A stretch of 64,000 bases of DNA from Xanthostigma xanthostigma (lineage: Eukaryota; Arthropoda; Insecta; Raphidioptera; Raphidiidae): contig OY754467.1 of NCBI GenBank assembly GCA_963575645.1, forward strand, positions 33,973,108 to 34,037,107, written 5' to 3'. A program made the position numbers and the translations under genes. The notes beneath the pieces are model-generated. The model had not been told where the DNA came from. It worked only from the letters and a program-made list of their open reading frames with translations, and did not search any database. Of this stretch, positions 11,736 to 23,020 are shown one piece after another; the first letter of the stretch is position 1, and each line of letters begins with the position of its first letter.

Positions 11736-12528
11736 CAGTTCACTGGCTCTTGAGTCTTGAGCAACTCGTAAGAATCGCTGGACTATAGCATGTTATCTGC
11801 TCACAATTGTGCAACTATAGTTAATTTATTTACTTGCCGTTGTCTTACTGCAATTTAAAGTAAACATTATGCAAATCTATGTATGCATATATATCTACAG
11901 GAATTTACAAAACACATTTCCCAAAAAAAAAAATTATAATAATAAAATGACGGTTCCCTTAATGTTACTGGCTGCTCCGCGCCACAAGGAAAGGAATATT
12001 GATTATCAAATGATTTCTTCGTATACAGAAGCGCCTTCGTAGGTTTTGAGAAATCAAATATAAAACTTTGAAACTTCGATATCATTATAAATTAAAAGTT
12101 AACAAATTGTTCTTACTAAATCGGAAATAATCGTATTAGCCTAACCAATTTATTATTACACTAGGTATAGAATAAAAACATTTGTTGGTGTAGTTTGGCG
12201 TAGTGCGCCCTAAAACACAAAATGGCTACTTGTTTCGACCCCCTTTTTACCCGACTACGGCGAAGCAAGAAGTGTTTAACCGGTGTGTATGTGGTAAGTT
12301 CATCTGTTCCCTCATAACTTCTAAACTACTTATCATAATTTGGCTACTGAGGTATCGTTGGAAACGTTTTGATCGTCCGCTGGTTATAGGCAATGTGACG
12401 TCACATTAAATTAAATATGGCGCCCTCTAGAGGACATAAAGTTATGAACTAAAAAAAATTGTTTTTTAATTAAATCCGTGCTGGGTATCAAATGATAGGG
12501 CTTAATTAGCACATTTCAAAAATATATA
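11736..12528. other. Intergenic, nothing recognised
   Basis: Unique-looking, no gene; short G/C patch GGCGCCCTCTAGAGGAC near 12419. Confidence 0.45.
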
Positions 12529-13679
12529 GTAACCTCTTTATAACGTCCTTCGTTATAGCGAAAAACTCTGTACCTATAACGTAGAAATGTTTACAATTTG
12601 GTTGATTTACCTTAAAACCCATACATTAACACCCTCTTTATAGCGCAACAGCCATTCTCTATTGCGAAGAAATATGTTCGTATTTAGGCGTCAGCAAATT
12701 TATTTATTTATTTTATTTTATTTGTAAATCTGGCAGGCTAACAGACAATGTCCAGTAACAAGCCTGCTCTCAATATTATACAATAATTATTATACATTTG
12801 CAGCACTGTTACAAACTATATATATAAAAGAAAGAAAAAAAAAAAGCAATAAAATAAGAAACATAATTGAATAATATAGAACTTAGAGAATCGAAAATAT
12901 ATAATTTTCACTTCAAAAAAACAGAAATTTGTCTTTTAAAATTTTTTAGAGTATCCCCAAAAATATCAATATCCGTTCTATTGTTGATATCGTTGAAAAT
13001 GTACGCCATTCTGAAAAGCGGAGAGTTAAAGGCATAATTGGTCGTGACTGAGGACAAATAAAATAGATCTCTATTCCTAGTGTGGTAGATTGAAGCAGAT
13101 AAATAAAATTTCGCTAGTAAGTCGGGTGAATTAATTGTACCGTTTATAATTTTATGTAGACAACACATATCAGAAATTTTCCTTCTAACTTCAAGAGTTT
13201 GTAGTTTCATTAAAGATAGTCTACTTTCGTATGTTAATTGTAAATTGAATTTCCAATTGACACTTCTTAGAAATCTTTTTTGGATAGATTCAATGCGATT
13301 TATTTTGTTAAAATAATATGGGCTCCATACAACAGACGCATATTCAAGCTGTGATCTTACAGACGTAAAGAGAACCATTCTGAACCGTCACCAACTATTC
13401 AACAAACACTTGATTCCGCCAAACTTATCTAAAAATTCCTATTGTTTAATGAAGATGATTCCAACACATCCCAAGTCTGCACAAGATACTTAATAAAATA
13501 CAAAACAAATATTGGCATAGCAAAAAACGTCAGGCAAAGTTAACAGACTATACCTATATGTTTGGAATAAATTGATTAGGTGAAATTTGATTATTTTTCT
13601 TTCTTCCCTCCATATAACGAAAACTCTTCGTAACGAAAGAAAATGCTCGGTCCCTTGAGATTCGTTATAAAGAGGTTAC
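12529..13679. mobile_element. pogo/Tigger-like TIR element containing a LINE piece
   Basis: Ends GTAACCTCTTTATAACG / CGTTATAAAGAGGTTAC with AT-rich TA-containing flanks, the style of pogo/Tigger elements. Subterminal copies of CTCTTTATAGCG and TTATAGCG are present. No pogo transposase remains; the centre is taken by a LINE fragment. Confidence 0.65.
12908..13378 (-). pseudogene. LINE reverse-transcriptase C-terminal fragment
   Basis: 156 codons without interruption: LFTSVRSQLEYASVVWSPYY then RIESIQKRFLRSVNWKF is the conserved region downstream of the RT domain in jockey/CR1-type LINEs (pattern RS-LEYAS-VW-P ... I--IQ-RFLR). The 5' end is truncated at 13378 and the 3' end is followed by an AT-rich tail. 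The long open frame suggests a fairly recent, 5'-truncated insertion. Confidence 0.88.
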
Positions 13680-13720
13680 ACTATATTAGCTAGTGCTATA
13701 ACCCCAAAATAATTTAAATG

Positions 13721-13985
13721 AAAACTAAAACCCGACTACTGAAATGTATGAAACAAGAAAATATTCTCATCTGAGGATAGCCGTAGTCGTATGCCACCTC
13801 ACATATATGGTCAATGGTTATATGTATATATAGTGTGATGCATTTTACCCTAAAGCTTATGATCGATTACTACTGTTAAAATAAAATGTATTGTTTTACT
13901 AGGGTAGGTGGCATACGACCACGGATATCCTCAGATGAGAATATTTTCTTGCTTCATACATTTCAGTAGTCGGGTTTTAGTTTTT
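13721..13985. repeat. Fold-back element, ~80-bp arms
   Basis: AAAACTAAAACCCGACTACT, then GAAAATATTCTCATCTGAGG and GTATGCCACCT on the left are inverted at 13905-13985. Confidence 0.9.
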
Positions 13986-14265
13986 GAACTTTTTTAAAAG
14001 ATCTCTTCGAATTACACCTTTACGGACCGTCAAAAATGCATCACTAAACCAACAAAATAATTTGCTTGTGTTTACTGGCCTGTATTGGCGATAATAATTC
14101 GAAATTAATTCTTCCCTGGTTTGTTTAAGTACCTGCCTATAGGTATAGGTACGCATTTACAATAATTCAAGTGAAATTATTTACGCCACTTCTCATTGCA
14201 TCAAGGTGTCGGCTAAACGCTACACGGACAAGATAATGTTCTGTATATACTTAATCAGTAAATAA

Positions 14266-14695
14266 AGGCCGCTGCACACGGGGCAAGAAACACTGCTAGG
14301 AGTTCTGGCTGAAAATGACGTCACTTCGGGCTCACCTGCTAGCTCACAATATAGGTGTTAAAATTAGAACAGGGGCTATTTTTCTTGCTAGATCCGCTGC
14401 TAGGTATGAGCAAGAACCAATCAGGAAGCGGTATCTTGACACGTGAGCGACTTGAACAAACGCCCACAAACAAATACTATGCCATAGTGTCTGTTCTGTT
14501 CAGAGACAATAAACATGCACTTTTGTTACCGTTCTATCACTGCGCGCGCACCGAATCTACCTGCAGAGCAAGCTTGTAAAGACGTCTCGTGTGAAACGGG
14601 CACATAAAAGCAATCAAGAAAATCAACGCTAGAAAACTAGTAGGCACATCTGGCAAGGAATCTGACAGCGTTTCTAGCCTCGTGTGCAGCGGCCT
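14266..14695. mobile_element. PIF/Harbinger-like MITE, best preserved copy (TAA duplication)
   Basis: 430 bp with AGGCCGCTGCACACGGGGC and the inverse of GCCTCGTGTGCAGCGGCCT, flanked by TAA at 14263-14265 and 14696-14698. The open frames within have no transposase similarity. Confidence 0.92.
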
Positions 14696-15140
14696 TAATG
14701 GTGCTGGAAACTTGCTTTAGGATGTCGGAAAAAATTGTGCTGCAATGCTGCAAATGTGTATATGCCATGACTTCATTCAACAATGGCCCGTACCGTAAAA
14801 TAAACATTAAAACATTTAATTGGTTTGTCGAAGGAAATAGCTAATTCGACACTCGACCTTGAACAAACATTTCGATAATTCGATATAAATCTAACTAAAT
14901 TATGTGAAAATATTGCAAATTAACGGTGCACTTCACACTTATATCTTCTTTTGTTTCTAACAGTATTTAAAAGTACGAGATACGATCTATGTACTGACAT
15001 TTTTAATTTTTTTGACCCAAAATGTGACTCCATCTGCCAACGATAAGTACATGTTGCCAGTCTCGAAAAAAATCGTATAGTTGCATCAAGAAATCTATGG
15101 ATTTAATGTCCACCTTTCACAATTTGAATTTATTAACTAA
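14696..15140. other. Intergenic, nothing recognised
   Basis: AT-rich spacer between two MITE copies. Confidence 0.5.
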
Positions 15141-15435
15141 AGGCCGCTGCACACGAGGCTAGTTTTGCCGCTAGATTCCTTGCTAGATTTAACTGCTAGT
15201 TTTCAAGCGTTGGTTCTTGTAATGGCTTCACACGATGCATGCGTTGAAGTTTACTTTGTAGATGGGTTTGGTGCTCGCGCAGTGATAGAATGTTAACAAA
15301 ATTGGACGTGTATTGTCTCTGAACAGAACACACACTATGGCACAGTGTTAGTTTGTGGACGTTTACACATGTCGCCCACGTGACAAGATACTGTTCCCTG
15401 ATTGGTTCTTGCTTAAAACAAGCAGACCTCGTCAC
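15141..15435. mobile_element. PIF/Harbinger-like MITE, right-truncated
   Basis: TAA then AGGCCGCTGCACACGAGG at 15141, through GCCCACGTGACAAGATACTG, breaking off near CAAGCAGACCTCGTC. Confidence 0.82.
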
Positions 15436-15457
15436 ATTTTGTATTTATTATTTACTA

Positions 15458-15646
15458 TAGCTGTAACCCGTGGCTTCATTCGCATTTATTTTTTTACGCG
15501 GAACCCTAATTCTTTTTCTAAAATAAAAGTAGCCTCAGTTACTCCGTATAACTATCTGCCACAGTAAGTTCCGTCAAAATCGATCCAGCCGTTTCAGAGA
15601 TTAGCCGGAACAAAAAGACAGACATTTTATTTATATATGTGTAGAA
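15458..15646 (-). mobile_element. Helitron-like fragment
   Basis: Inverse of ...GAAGCCACGGGTTACAGCTA then TAG at its 3' end; body contains CGGCTGGATCGATTTTGACG in inverse. Split on its 5' side by the hAT MITE at 15647. Confidence 0.5.
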
Positions 15647-15842
15647 CAGGCATGCCAAACTCATATAATATTGCGGGCCACATTAGGTATCTATTTAGTA
15701 CTAAGTTGGGGGCCGCATATTTTTAATGTTAAAAAATATTAATAAAATACAATTGTTACAATGATTATATTATTAGAACCAATGTTTTTTTAACGTCTCG
15801 GCGGGCCGCATGCGGCCCGCGGGCCGCGTGTTGGCATCACTT
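15647..15842. mobile_element. hAT MITE, TSD GTRTAGAA
   Basis: 196 bp; left CAGGCATGCCAAACTCATA, right GGGCCGCGTGTTGGCATCAC; flanks GTGTAGAA (15639-15646) and GTATAGAA (15843-15850), seven of eight. Strong CG-rich subterminal block TGCGGCCCGCGGGCCGC. Confidence 0.85.
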
Positions 15843-16513
15843 GTATAGAAGATCGGTACAAAAACATATTATAAGTACAGAAAAAAGTGATGAAAACTGA
15901 AAATTGTTTCAATTATTCAATTACAGACTAAGTTACGATTTTATTTATTTATATTAATTGAGCTAATGTCTGTATAATTTATTAAAAAAACAACTCTCGC
16001 AGTATGTCGATTTTGTAATACGTTACTATATATACAGACAAAGGAAAATCCTGCTTTAAATGTATGACATTTCGATTTTATTTATATAGAATATAGATGT
16101 CATATGAATAAGACACACTGTATATATAGATATATATTATGAACTGTTAATAGAGTGGCCTGTAGACAAGTCAGTGTATAATGAGAATAGCAAACAATTA
16201 TAAGATAATAGCAATATAATAGAGAGATTTATGTGTGTGTGAGTGTATGATATACGCGGCACCCGCCGCCATGTTAGTGGAGAACACTACTAACCCACTT
16301 ACGGGGCGGGCGTGCATTTCTATACACATAATATTTATACAAGGTGTAAATACGTTTCTCCTAACAGTTAACAGTGAAAATCGAATTTATGTAAATATTT
16401 TAAATATTTAGGATCCACTTCTTTACAGCGGTACAATAAATAAAAAACCACCAAATTCGCTGTGACGATATATTGTTTAGAATTTACATACCACTGTTAC
16501 AAACGTTCAATTC
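15843..16513. other. Intergenic, nothing recognised
   Basis: AT-rich; a small G/C patch CACCCGCCGCCATG (16261) and CGGGGCGGGCGTGC (16301) stand out but no gene was recognised. Confidence 0.4.
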
Positions 16514-16839
16514 TGCAGGTAGATTCGGTGCGTGCGCAGTGATATTTAGAACGGTAAGAAAAGTGCATGTTTATTGTCTCTGAACAGAACACACACTATG
16601 GCATAGGGTTTGTTTGTCGGCGTTGGTTTAAGTCGCCCACGTGACAAGATGGTTCTTCCTAATTGGTTCTTGCTCACACCTAACAGTGGACCTAGCAAGC
16701 AAAATAGCCCCTGTTCTTTTTTGAAACCTGTCTTGTGAGCTAGCAGGCAAGCCCGCAGTGACGTCGTTTCCAGCTTCGTAACCAGCCTACCGGCCAGCAG
16801 AAGTCCAAGCAGTGTTTCTAGCCCCGTGTGCAGCGGCCT
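16514..16839. mobile_element. PIF/Harbinger-like MITE, left-truncated
   Basis: Begins within the internal CTGCAGGTAGATTCGGTGCG block and ends CCGTGTGCAGCGGCCT|TAA at 16839. Confidence 0.8.
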
Positions 16840-17669
16840 TAAGTCTCTGAATTTTTGGGTCAATGATTAATAAAATCAGGATCTTTAGAGATTAGCTGAA
16901 CATCGTGTATATAATAATTCATATTCCGTGAAAGCGCATGCAAATTAAATTAGAGACTTGACAGAATTTCGTAACTGTCACACGGACAAGAGTGCATCTT
17001 CTGGTGTCATCTTAGCTCACTTTGCACGAATCTTTGCATAATCACGTCATACACAATATCTTTATTCAACTTTATCGCGCATCGTATCGAATAAAAAACT
17101 GTGTCGAACCATTAACTAATAGAAAGAAATAATGTAAATAAAAGAATAGAAAACAGTCGTCAAAAAATAACCGAACTGATAACTTCCTTTTACCATTCCA
17201 ATCCACAAGTTTAGGTCAAAAATTTTTGATGCGGTTTGCGGAAATCAACGCAGTTTCTAAGGAGAAGAGCTGATTAGATTTTGGAATTAATCGGTTTAGT
17301 AGTTTAGAAAATATTCCAAAAAAACAAATTTCTAAAAAATTTTGAAACTTGTATTTTTTAGATTTCTCAAAATTTATTGGGGTGAATCATTCCAAATTTT
17401 CATAAAGGTCACGTCAGATGCCGCAAACCGCGGTTCAATCGGACACTCCGTTCAAAAGATATAATGGCGCACACATACATACAGCACTACGGACATCATC
17501 GCCAAAATAGGCATAATAGCTTCCTAGTACCTCAAAACGTCAAGATTTGGAGAAAACTCGATTTTCGAAAATCGGGGTGAAAACAATAATTTCCCGATTT
17601 TTTGAAAAAAAAATTTTTTATTTTTTTTATAGCGGAAAGTTTACAATAATCAAATCATTCTAGTAAACA
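16840..17669. other. Intergenic, nothing gene-like
   Basis: 17180-17230 contains a worn copy of the ACCATTCCAATCCACAAG/AGGTCAAA module also near 25850. No gene. Confidence 0.45.
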
Positions 17670-17908
17670 AATAAAATATAGTTTAAAAAAAACTAAAAAA
17701 CACGCTTTATATCGGACTAAAAAGTAAAAAATAATTGTTTTAAAATAAGCTTAAAAAGCGTGGGGCGCTTTGTTCCACATTTTCGTACATCGAGCGCCCA
17801 ACGCTTTTTAAGCTTATTTTAAAACAATTATTTTTTACTTTTTAGTCCGATATAAAGCGTGTTTTTTAGTTTTTTTTAAACTATATTTTATTTTTCACTT
17901 TTTAGTTT
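17670..17908. mobile_element. Palindromic MITE, ~105-bp arms
   Basis: Arms containing TTTAAAAAAAACTAAAAAAC, ACGCTTTATATCGGACTAAA and ATAAGCTTAAAAAGCGTGGG fold around a ~30-bp loop (TTTGTTCCACATTTTCGTAC). Close relative of 3322-3502. Confidence 0.9.
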
Positions 17909-17909
17909 G

Positions 17910-18472
17910 AGGATCTATAAAAGAATTTATTAATCCTGGGGGTCCTAATAAGGATAATGGGAAACTGTTATCAAATTATTGCATTGTCATCGGTCCTTGA
18001 TACGTATGCAAAGTTTCAAATTAATCAGACTTCGGGAAATTGGTGAAAATTATGCTCAAAGATTCCGTTACGGACATACATACATAGTTACAACCCAAAC
18101 TAATATAAAGCGTTTAATAATAAGGATAATGGGAAACTGTTATCAAATTATTGCATTGTCATCGGTCCTTGATACGTATGCAAAGTTTCAAATTAATCAG
18201 ACTTCGGGAAATTGGTGAAAATAAAGCGTTTACTACAGAGGATCTATAAAAGAATTTATTAATCCTGGGGGTCCTAATAAGGATAATGGGAAACTGTTAT
18301 CAAATTATTGCATTGTCATCGGTCCTTGATACGTATGCAAAGTTTCAAATTAATCAGACTTCGGGAAATTGGTGAAAATTATGCTCAAAGATTCCGTTAC
18401 GGACATACATACATAGTTAGTTACATACATACATAGTTAGTTACAACCCAAACTAATATAAAGCGTTTAAAA
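17910..18472. repeat. Three-unit tandem repeat
   Basis: Units at 17910-18118, 18119-18237 (shortened) and 18238-18472 share TAATAAGGATAATGGGAAAC, CATCGGTCCTTGATACGTAT and TCAGACTTCGGGAAATTGGT. A (CATA)n/GTTAGTTA microsatellite has expanded at the end of unit 3. The array directly follows a palindromic MITE. Confidence 0.93.
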
Positions 18473-18905
18473 AAGATATAAATTAATATAGGCAGTCAAC
18501 CTAGCGACCTCGAGAGAAATATTTTATATAATAGAGGGAAAACTAAAAAACCGATTTTCGTTTATTTTTAGAATGAATCATTATTTTCAACTTTATAAGG
18601 CCGATAGGTCACAGACAGGTGCGTACAGAAAGTGAAAGTATGTACAACAATGTACGCATAAGATCTAAAAGTACCAAATACTGTGTGGCAGGTGCCACAT
18701 TGTGTACTACAGTCATAAAACAAATGTCTTTTACTAGTCATATAGCATGTCATTTTTTTATTACTTCCCACATGTTACTATATGAAAGCATTGAATTTAA
18801 CCTGAAAAAAACATTTTTTTTTGCAAACCTCCCTATAAAAAAATTCATTCACCCTAGATAATATATAAACTATTATTTCCAATATTTAGGACACATAGTA
18901 TGTAA

Positions 18906-19328
18906 AGGCCGCTGCACACGAAGCCAGTTTTGCCGCTAGATTCCTACCAATTTGACTACCAATTTTCAAGCTTTGGTTTTCGTGTCGGCTTCTATGTGTG
19001 TTCGCTTCACACGATGCATGTAGATGGGTTTAGTGCAGGCACAGTGATAGTTTGAATGTTTACAAAAGTGGACGTTTATTGTCTTTGAACAGAACACACA
19101 CTATGGTGCAGGGTTTGTTTGTGGGCGTTTGTTATGTTGCCCGCGTGACAAGATTGGTTCTTGCTCAGAACAAGCAGACGACCAAGCTACAAAAATAGCC
19201 CCGGTTCTAATTTTGAAATCAGTTTTGTGACCTTGCAGGTGAGCCTGCAGTGACGTAAGCCGCACGACAGCCAGCCCAAGTCCCAGCAGTGTTTCTAGCG
19301 GCAAAACCAGCCTCGTGTGCAGCGGACT
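18906..19328. mobile_element. PIF/Harbinger-like MITE, copy at 18.9 kb (TAA duplication)
   Basis: 423 bp; ends AGGCCGCTGCACACGAAGCC and inverse of CTCGTGTGCAGCGGACT; TAA flanks at 18903-18905 and 19329-19331. Confidence 0.9.
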
Positions 19329-20074
19329 TAACAAGTAAATTATAATAATCTATTCACTACTTTGTAGTAGCTGAATTAAAAAGTTAAATGTATTTACAAC
19401 GTAAATATCCAATTATCAACACAATACAATTTCAATCAATAACGGTGCTCATATTTTATATAAAGTGTTACAAAATTTTCGAAAAATGGAATCGTTCGAA
19501 TAATCATTTTTTTACAGTGCCAAGTTCGCAAGTGGGGAATGGTACTAATTTAGGTCAAAATTCGCTGTTCAAAATAATTTGTCAGTGCATTTTTCTGTTT
19601 GTTCGCTCAAAGAAGGTACCTAAATTTCTATGGGAGAGGCATTGAGTATTTTTTTCCAACTAAAAGTGCAGTAGACTCTGAACTAGACAGACAAACAATT
19701 CTTACCACAAAATGGTTCCGGTTTTACCATTTTGATACGGAACTCTAAAAAGCACAATCGCAGATATAAACGATTTGTTAAGAATTTTAATTTCCATAAA
19801 TACAAAGATTTAAAAATACATTTGTTAAATCTAAATATATCTAGTTAGTGTAATTATTATAATAATTATGTCGACTGTCAATTGTCTAGTACATAAATAA
19901 ACCGCAAAACACGTGAGCGAAGTTAATGAGGTGTTATTGACCAGGAAAGTCCAATTATTCCTTTTAAACTCTAACGAGAATGACTAATGCGCCATTTATC
20001 TTTTCAGGCGTTCATAAATAGTTCCGACAGAAATGTATTCAGTCTTTCCCCGCGTACAAAACAATAGAGTATAG
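19329..20074. other. Intergenic with one short repeat module
   Basis: 19535-19560 (GGGGAATGGTACTAATTTAG then GTCAAAA) is a module shared with 49681-49705 and 25857. Nothing else recognised. Confidence 0.45.
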
Positions 20075-20475
20075 GCCAGAATCACTGCTGGGACTTGTGC
20101 TGGCTGGCGCGCTGACTGCAAAGATGGAAATGACGTCACTGCGCGTTCGCCTGCGAGATGACAAGATGGATTTCAAAATTAGAACCGGGGATATTTTTGT
20201 GCTAGTTTGTCTGCTTGTTTTGAGCAAGAATAATCAATCAGGAAACAGTAATTTGTCACGCGGGTGACATTGACCAACGGCCACAAAATAAACACGGCGT
20301 TCCAGAGGCCACAAACATTCACTTTTGTTAACATTCGAACCGTCACTGAGCGCGCACCAAACCCATCTACAAAGCAAACTTCAATACCACGCGTCGAGTG
20401 AAGCGAACGCATAAAAGCCATCACGAAAACCAACGCTTGAAAACATGCAGTTAAATGCAGCAGCAAATCCAGCCT
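20075..20475. mobile_element. PIF/Harbinger-like MITE, first half of a fused pair
   Basis: Shares AATGACGTCACTGCG, GCAAGAA-ATCAATCAGGAAACAG and ACCAAACCCATCTACAAAGC with other copies, ending in CCAGCCTCGAGG. The expected left terminus is replaced by other sequence near 20060. Confidence 0.7.
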
Positions 20476-20825
20476 CGAGGTTGGATTGGCCGCTATAGAT
20501 TCATTGTTAGATGTGAGTACTGGTTTTCTTAATTGCTTTTATGTGCTCGCTTCACACGATACGTCTTTTCAAGCTTGTTTTGTGGATAGATCAAGTGCGC
20601 GCGTAGTGACAGCTCAGATATAAGCACAGAGCAAAACTGTTTCCTGATTGATTATTGCTCAGAGCAATCAGAGGACCAGGTAAGAAAAATAGCCCCTGTT
20701 CTAATTTTAAAATCTACTTTGTGAGCTAGCAGGCGAGCCCGCAGGGACGTAATTTCCAGCCTCGTATCCACCTCTCCGGCCAGCAGAAGTCCAAGCAGTG
20801 TTCTCAGCCCCGTGTGCGGCGGTCT
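20476..20825. mobile_element. PIF/Harbinger-like MITE, second half of a fused pair
   Basis: Starts abruptly within GGATTGGCCGCTATAGATTC, runs through TTGCTCAGAGCAATCAGAGG and ends CCGTGTGCGGCGGTCT|TTA. Directly adjoins the copy ending near 20475. Confidence 0.7.
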
Positions 20826-20952
20826 TTAAATTCGCATATGTATATCCAATATATGTCTAACGTCTTACAATTAGATTAGAATAAATGAGGGTGTGAGGCA
20901 CGCCTCGTCAACACCGCGGCCTTAGTAGATCTATTGTGTAGCCCTGACTTGT

Positions 20953-21414
20953 TTATTCCTGAGTGAGGTTAAGGCTTTTGATAAAGCCTAGAATGGCTCT
21001 GGAATCTGTATTCCAAACCTGATCAGGCGTTGGGAATGGCTTGTTGAAGTGACGGAATCTTCGTATTATGAGTGCTTCACACTTGCAAAGCAAATGAAGG
21101 GTACACGGGAAGAAGGCGATTTGTCAGTAAAAATTCGAAATTAATTTTTTTATGCCATCTTGTAGCCAAAAGTCGTACCTTTCTGTTGGTGTATACATTT
21201 TAGACAAGAATACGCGAGGTCAAAAGTTATAAGCGTTAAAAGAAATGCAGCAGCAAGTAAATGGTACGATCTTAAACACTTCAAAATGCTCTCCTGCACA
21301 ATTTACAATTTTTGACAAACCGCCTTCTTCCCGTGTACCCTTCAAATGCTCCTCAGTACAGAAGCGGCATGACATGGTGTCCATTACCCTAATTTTATTT
21401 AGGTAGTACCTCAA
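20953..21414 (-). pseudogene. LINE ORF2 C-terminus, interrupted by a MITE
   Basis: On the minus strand, 21414-21349 reads MRYYLNKIRVMDTMSCRFCT then EE. After removing the insert 21097-21342 and one CAAATG it continues HLLCKCEALIIRRFRHFNKP, FPTPDQVWNTDSRAIL and GFIKSLNLTQE with a stop at 20953-20955. The CxFC...HLLCxCEAL pattern is the C-terminal cysteine motif of LINE pol proteins. Only ~70 codons remain. Confidence 0.85.
21097..21342. mobile_element. MITE inserted in the LINE, CAAATG duplication
   Basis: 246 bp; ends AAGGGTACACGGGAAGAAGG and its inverse; exact 6-bp duplication CAAATG at 21091-21096 and 21343-21348. The superfamily is undetermined. A 6-bp duplication excludes typical hAT, mariner, piggyBac and Harbinger elements unless the boundary is misread. 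Confidence 0.88.
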
Positions 21415-21595
21415 TGGGCAGTGACCTGAGAAGAGCCCGGAAATAATTCAGTTTTCTTTAAGCCTAAATTTTTTTCCGCTTTGTCATTAGTAGAATTAAT
21501 AAAGGTTTTCGCTCGACGAAGACACGAAGACCTTGCGTATTCTTCCAGAATAAGGAGTGCCGTTCCTTTTGTCATGTGGCAAGAGCCGTTTTAAT

Positions 21596-21630
21596 CCAAT
21601 CACTGTTCTCAGCCTCGTGTGAAGCGGCCT
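21596..21630. mobile_element. Solo end of the Harbinger-like MITE
   Basis: Only the last ~35 bp remain (TCAGCCTCGTGTGAAGCGGC then CT), followed by TTAAATTCGCATATG, which is the same 15-bp flank found after the copy at 20825. Confidence 0.7.
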
Positions 21631-22224
21631 TTAAATTCGCATATGGTTGTTCTCTTAGAATAAAATATCCTATATGTCTACGATTTACAATAGTCTGTAC
21701 GCTGGAGTAGGTACTTGCGTTGCTTATCCCATTGTTTTCCTCGGTTAAACGAGGCATTGTTGTTGATTTGTTTGGATACGTTGACTGCACTGTTACAGTT
21801 GTGAAATGTACGTTTGCTTCATCGCTAATGAGTAATGCGTCTTGTGCGAGCATCTCGATCACGACATCTTGCATGCCACGATCTATTCCGTTGTTAATGT
21901 AAATAATCATTACAAAAGATAAGCAGATTGCAGAGATTAAAGCGAAAATAGCTGAATCTCAAACATAGCGACGGAAAGCCTCCCCGACACGGACATCAAG
22001 TACGCGAATTGTCGAGGTTTTTGTTTGGTTTATCGGGTATTCCCCGTGTAATAAGTAAGAAACAAATATAATTTGACGTGTATTTACCCAAAAAAGCGGC
22101 TGGCATAAGCATCGGGACAATGGTATATCTAAATAGCCTTGAGTCCTTACTGAGAAAAACATTGCGAAAAACAATTGAAATCGATGTAATTCTGGAGCAA
22201 TTAATATGAACGAAAGAAAAGGAC
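21631..22224. other. Intergenic, no convincing gene
   Basis: Open frames on both strands (21572-21910 and 21959-22231) were examined. One contains LISDEA, faintly like a Tc1/mariner catalytic motif, but neighbouring residues do not follow that family. Confidence 0.4.
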
Positions 22225-23020
22225 GCCGCACAAATCTTATGGGATTTGGTTCTCGGTTAAATTGATCGAAAATGGTTTTATTTTATAGTTTAAAGGTCAC
22301 TAACAAAAATTTTCCATGTGCGCATAGCCTAAAAACCAATAGATTTTTAGCTACAGACATGTTTAACGAGGTATTGACAAAAATTATAGAAAAATATAAA
22401 TCAAAATAATAAAGGATGACGTTTCTTTCAAAAATATTCAATCATCGTGCATTCTATTACATAATATTAAATAACTAATCCTAATAATTTTTATATTTTT
22501 TAAATTTTTCTGAAGAAGATCCAAATCCGGATCGAAACGTCATCCTTTATTATTTTGATTTATATTTTTTTATAATTTTTGTCAATATATGGTCTGAGAA
22601 AAATTGGTCGACAATTTTATTTATTTGAAGAGTTCTATTCAGACGTTAATCAAAGATTTGATGTTTAACGAGATTTTAGATCCATTGAATTCACAATCTT
22701 AAAAAATCTTAAGCTCTAGAAATCTGTTTTCTAGTTCGCTGAATTCGAATATGACATTACTATTTCATACAGGGATGACACCTTCCAAAATTATCTAGTT
22801 TTCGACTACTTTTCTATTCCTAAAAAAAAAGCACAAAAGTTGAACATGGAACATGTTTGTGAATTCAATGGCTATCTAAAATCTCTCTAAACATATCTGT
22901 ATTGGTTTTTATGCTATGCGCCCATGGACACTTTTTCTCTTAGTGACCTTTAAACTATAAAATAAAACCATTTTTGACCAATTTAACCGAGAACCAAATC
23001 CCATAAGGTTTGTGCGGGGT
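22225..23020. repeat. Fold-back element, ~80-bp arms, with a second one nested
   Basis: Outer arms 22225-22307 and 22940-23019 are inverse copies (CGCACAAATCTTATGGGATT, TTTGGTTCTCGGTTAAATT, TATAGTTTAAAGGTCACT). No coding sequence. Contains the nested element 22374-22584. Confidence 0.88.
22374..22584. repeat. Nested fold-back MITE (GGATGACGTTTC arms)
   Basis: Arms of ~50 bp: ATTGACAAAAATTATAGAAA, then ATCAAAATAATAAAGGATGA and CGTTTC, inverted at 22534-22584. Confidence 0.88.

Noticed and set aside
14355..14579. ORFs in the Harbinger-like MITE copies as transposase
   Set aside because: Frames differ between copies, are short, and show no DDE or Myb motif; the recurring peptides follow from shared repeat DNA.
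21572..21910. Minus-strand frame with LISDEA as a Tc1/mariner transposase
   Set aside because: Residues after the motif do not match the family and no terminal repeats bracket it.
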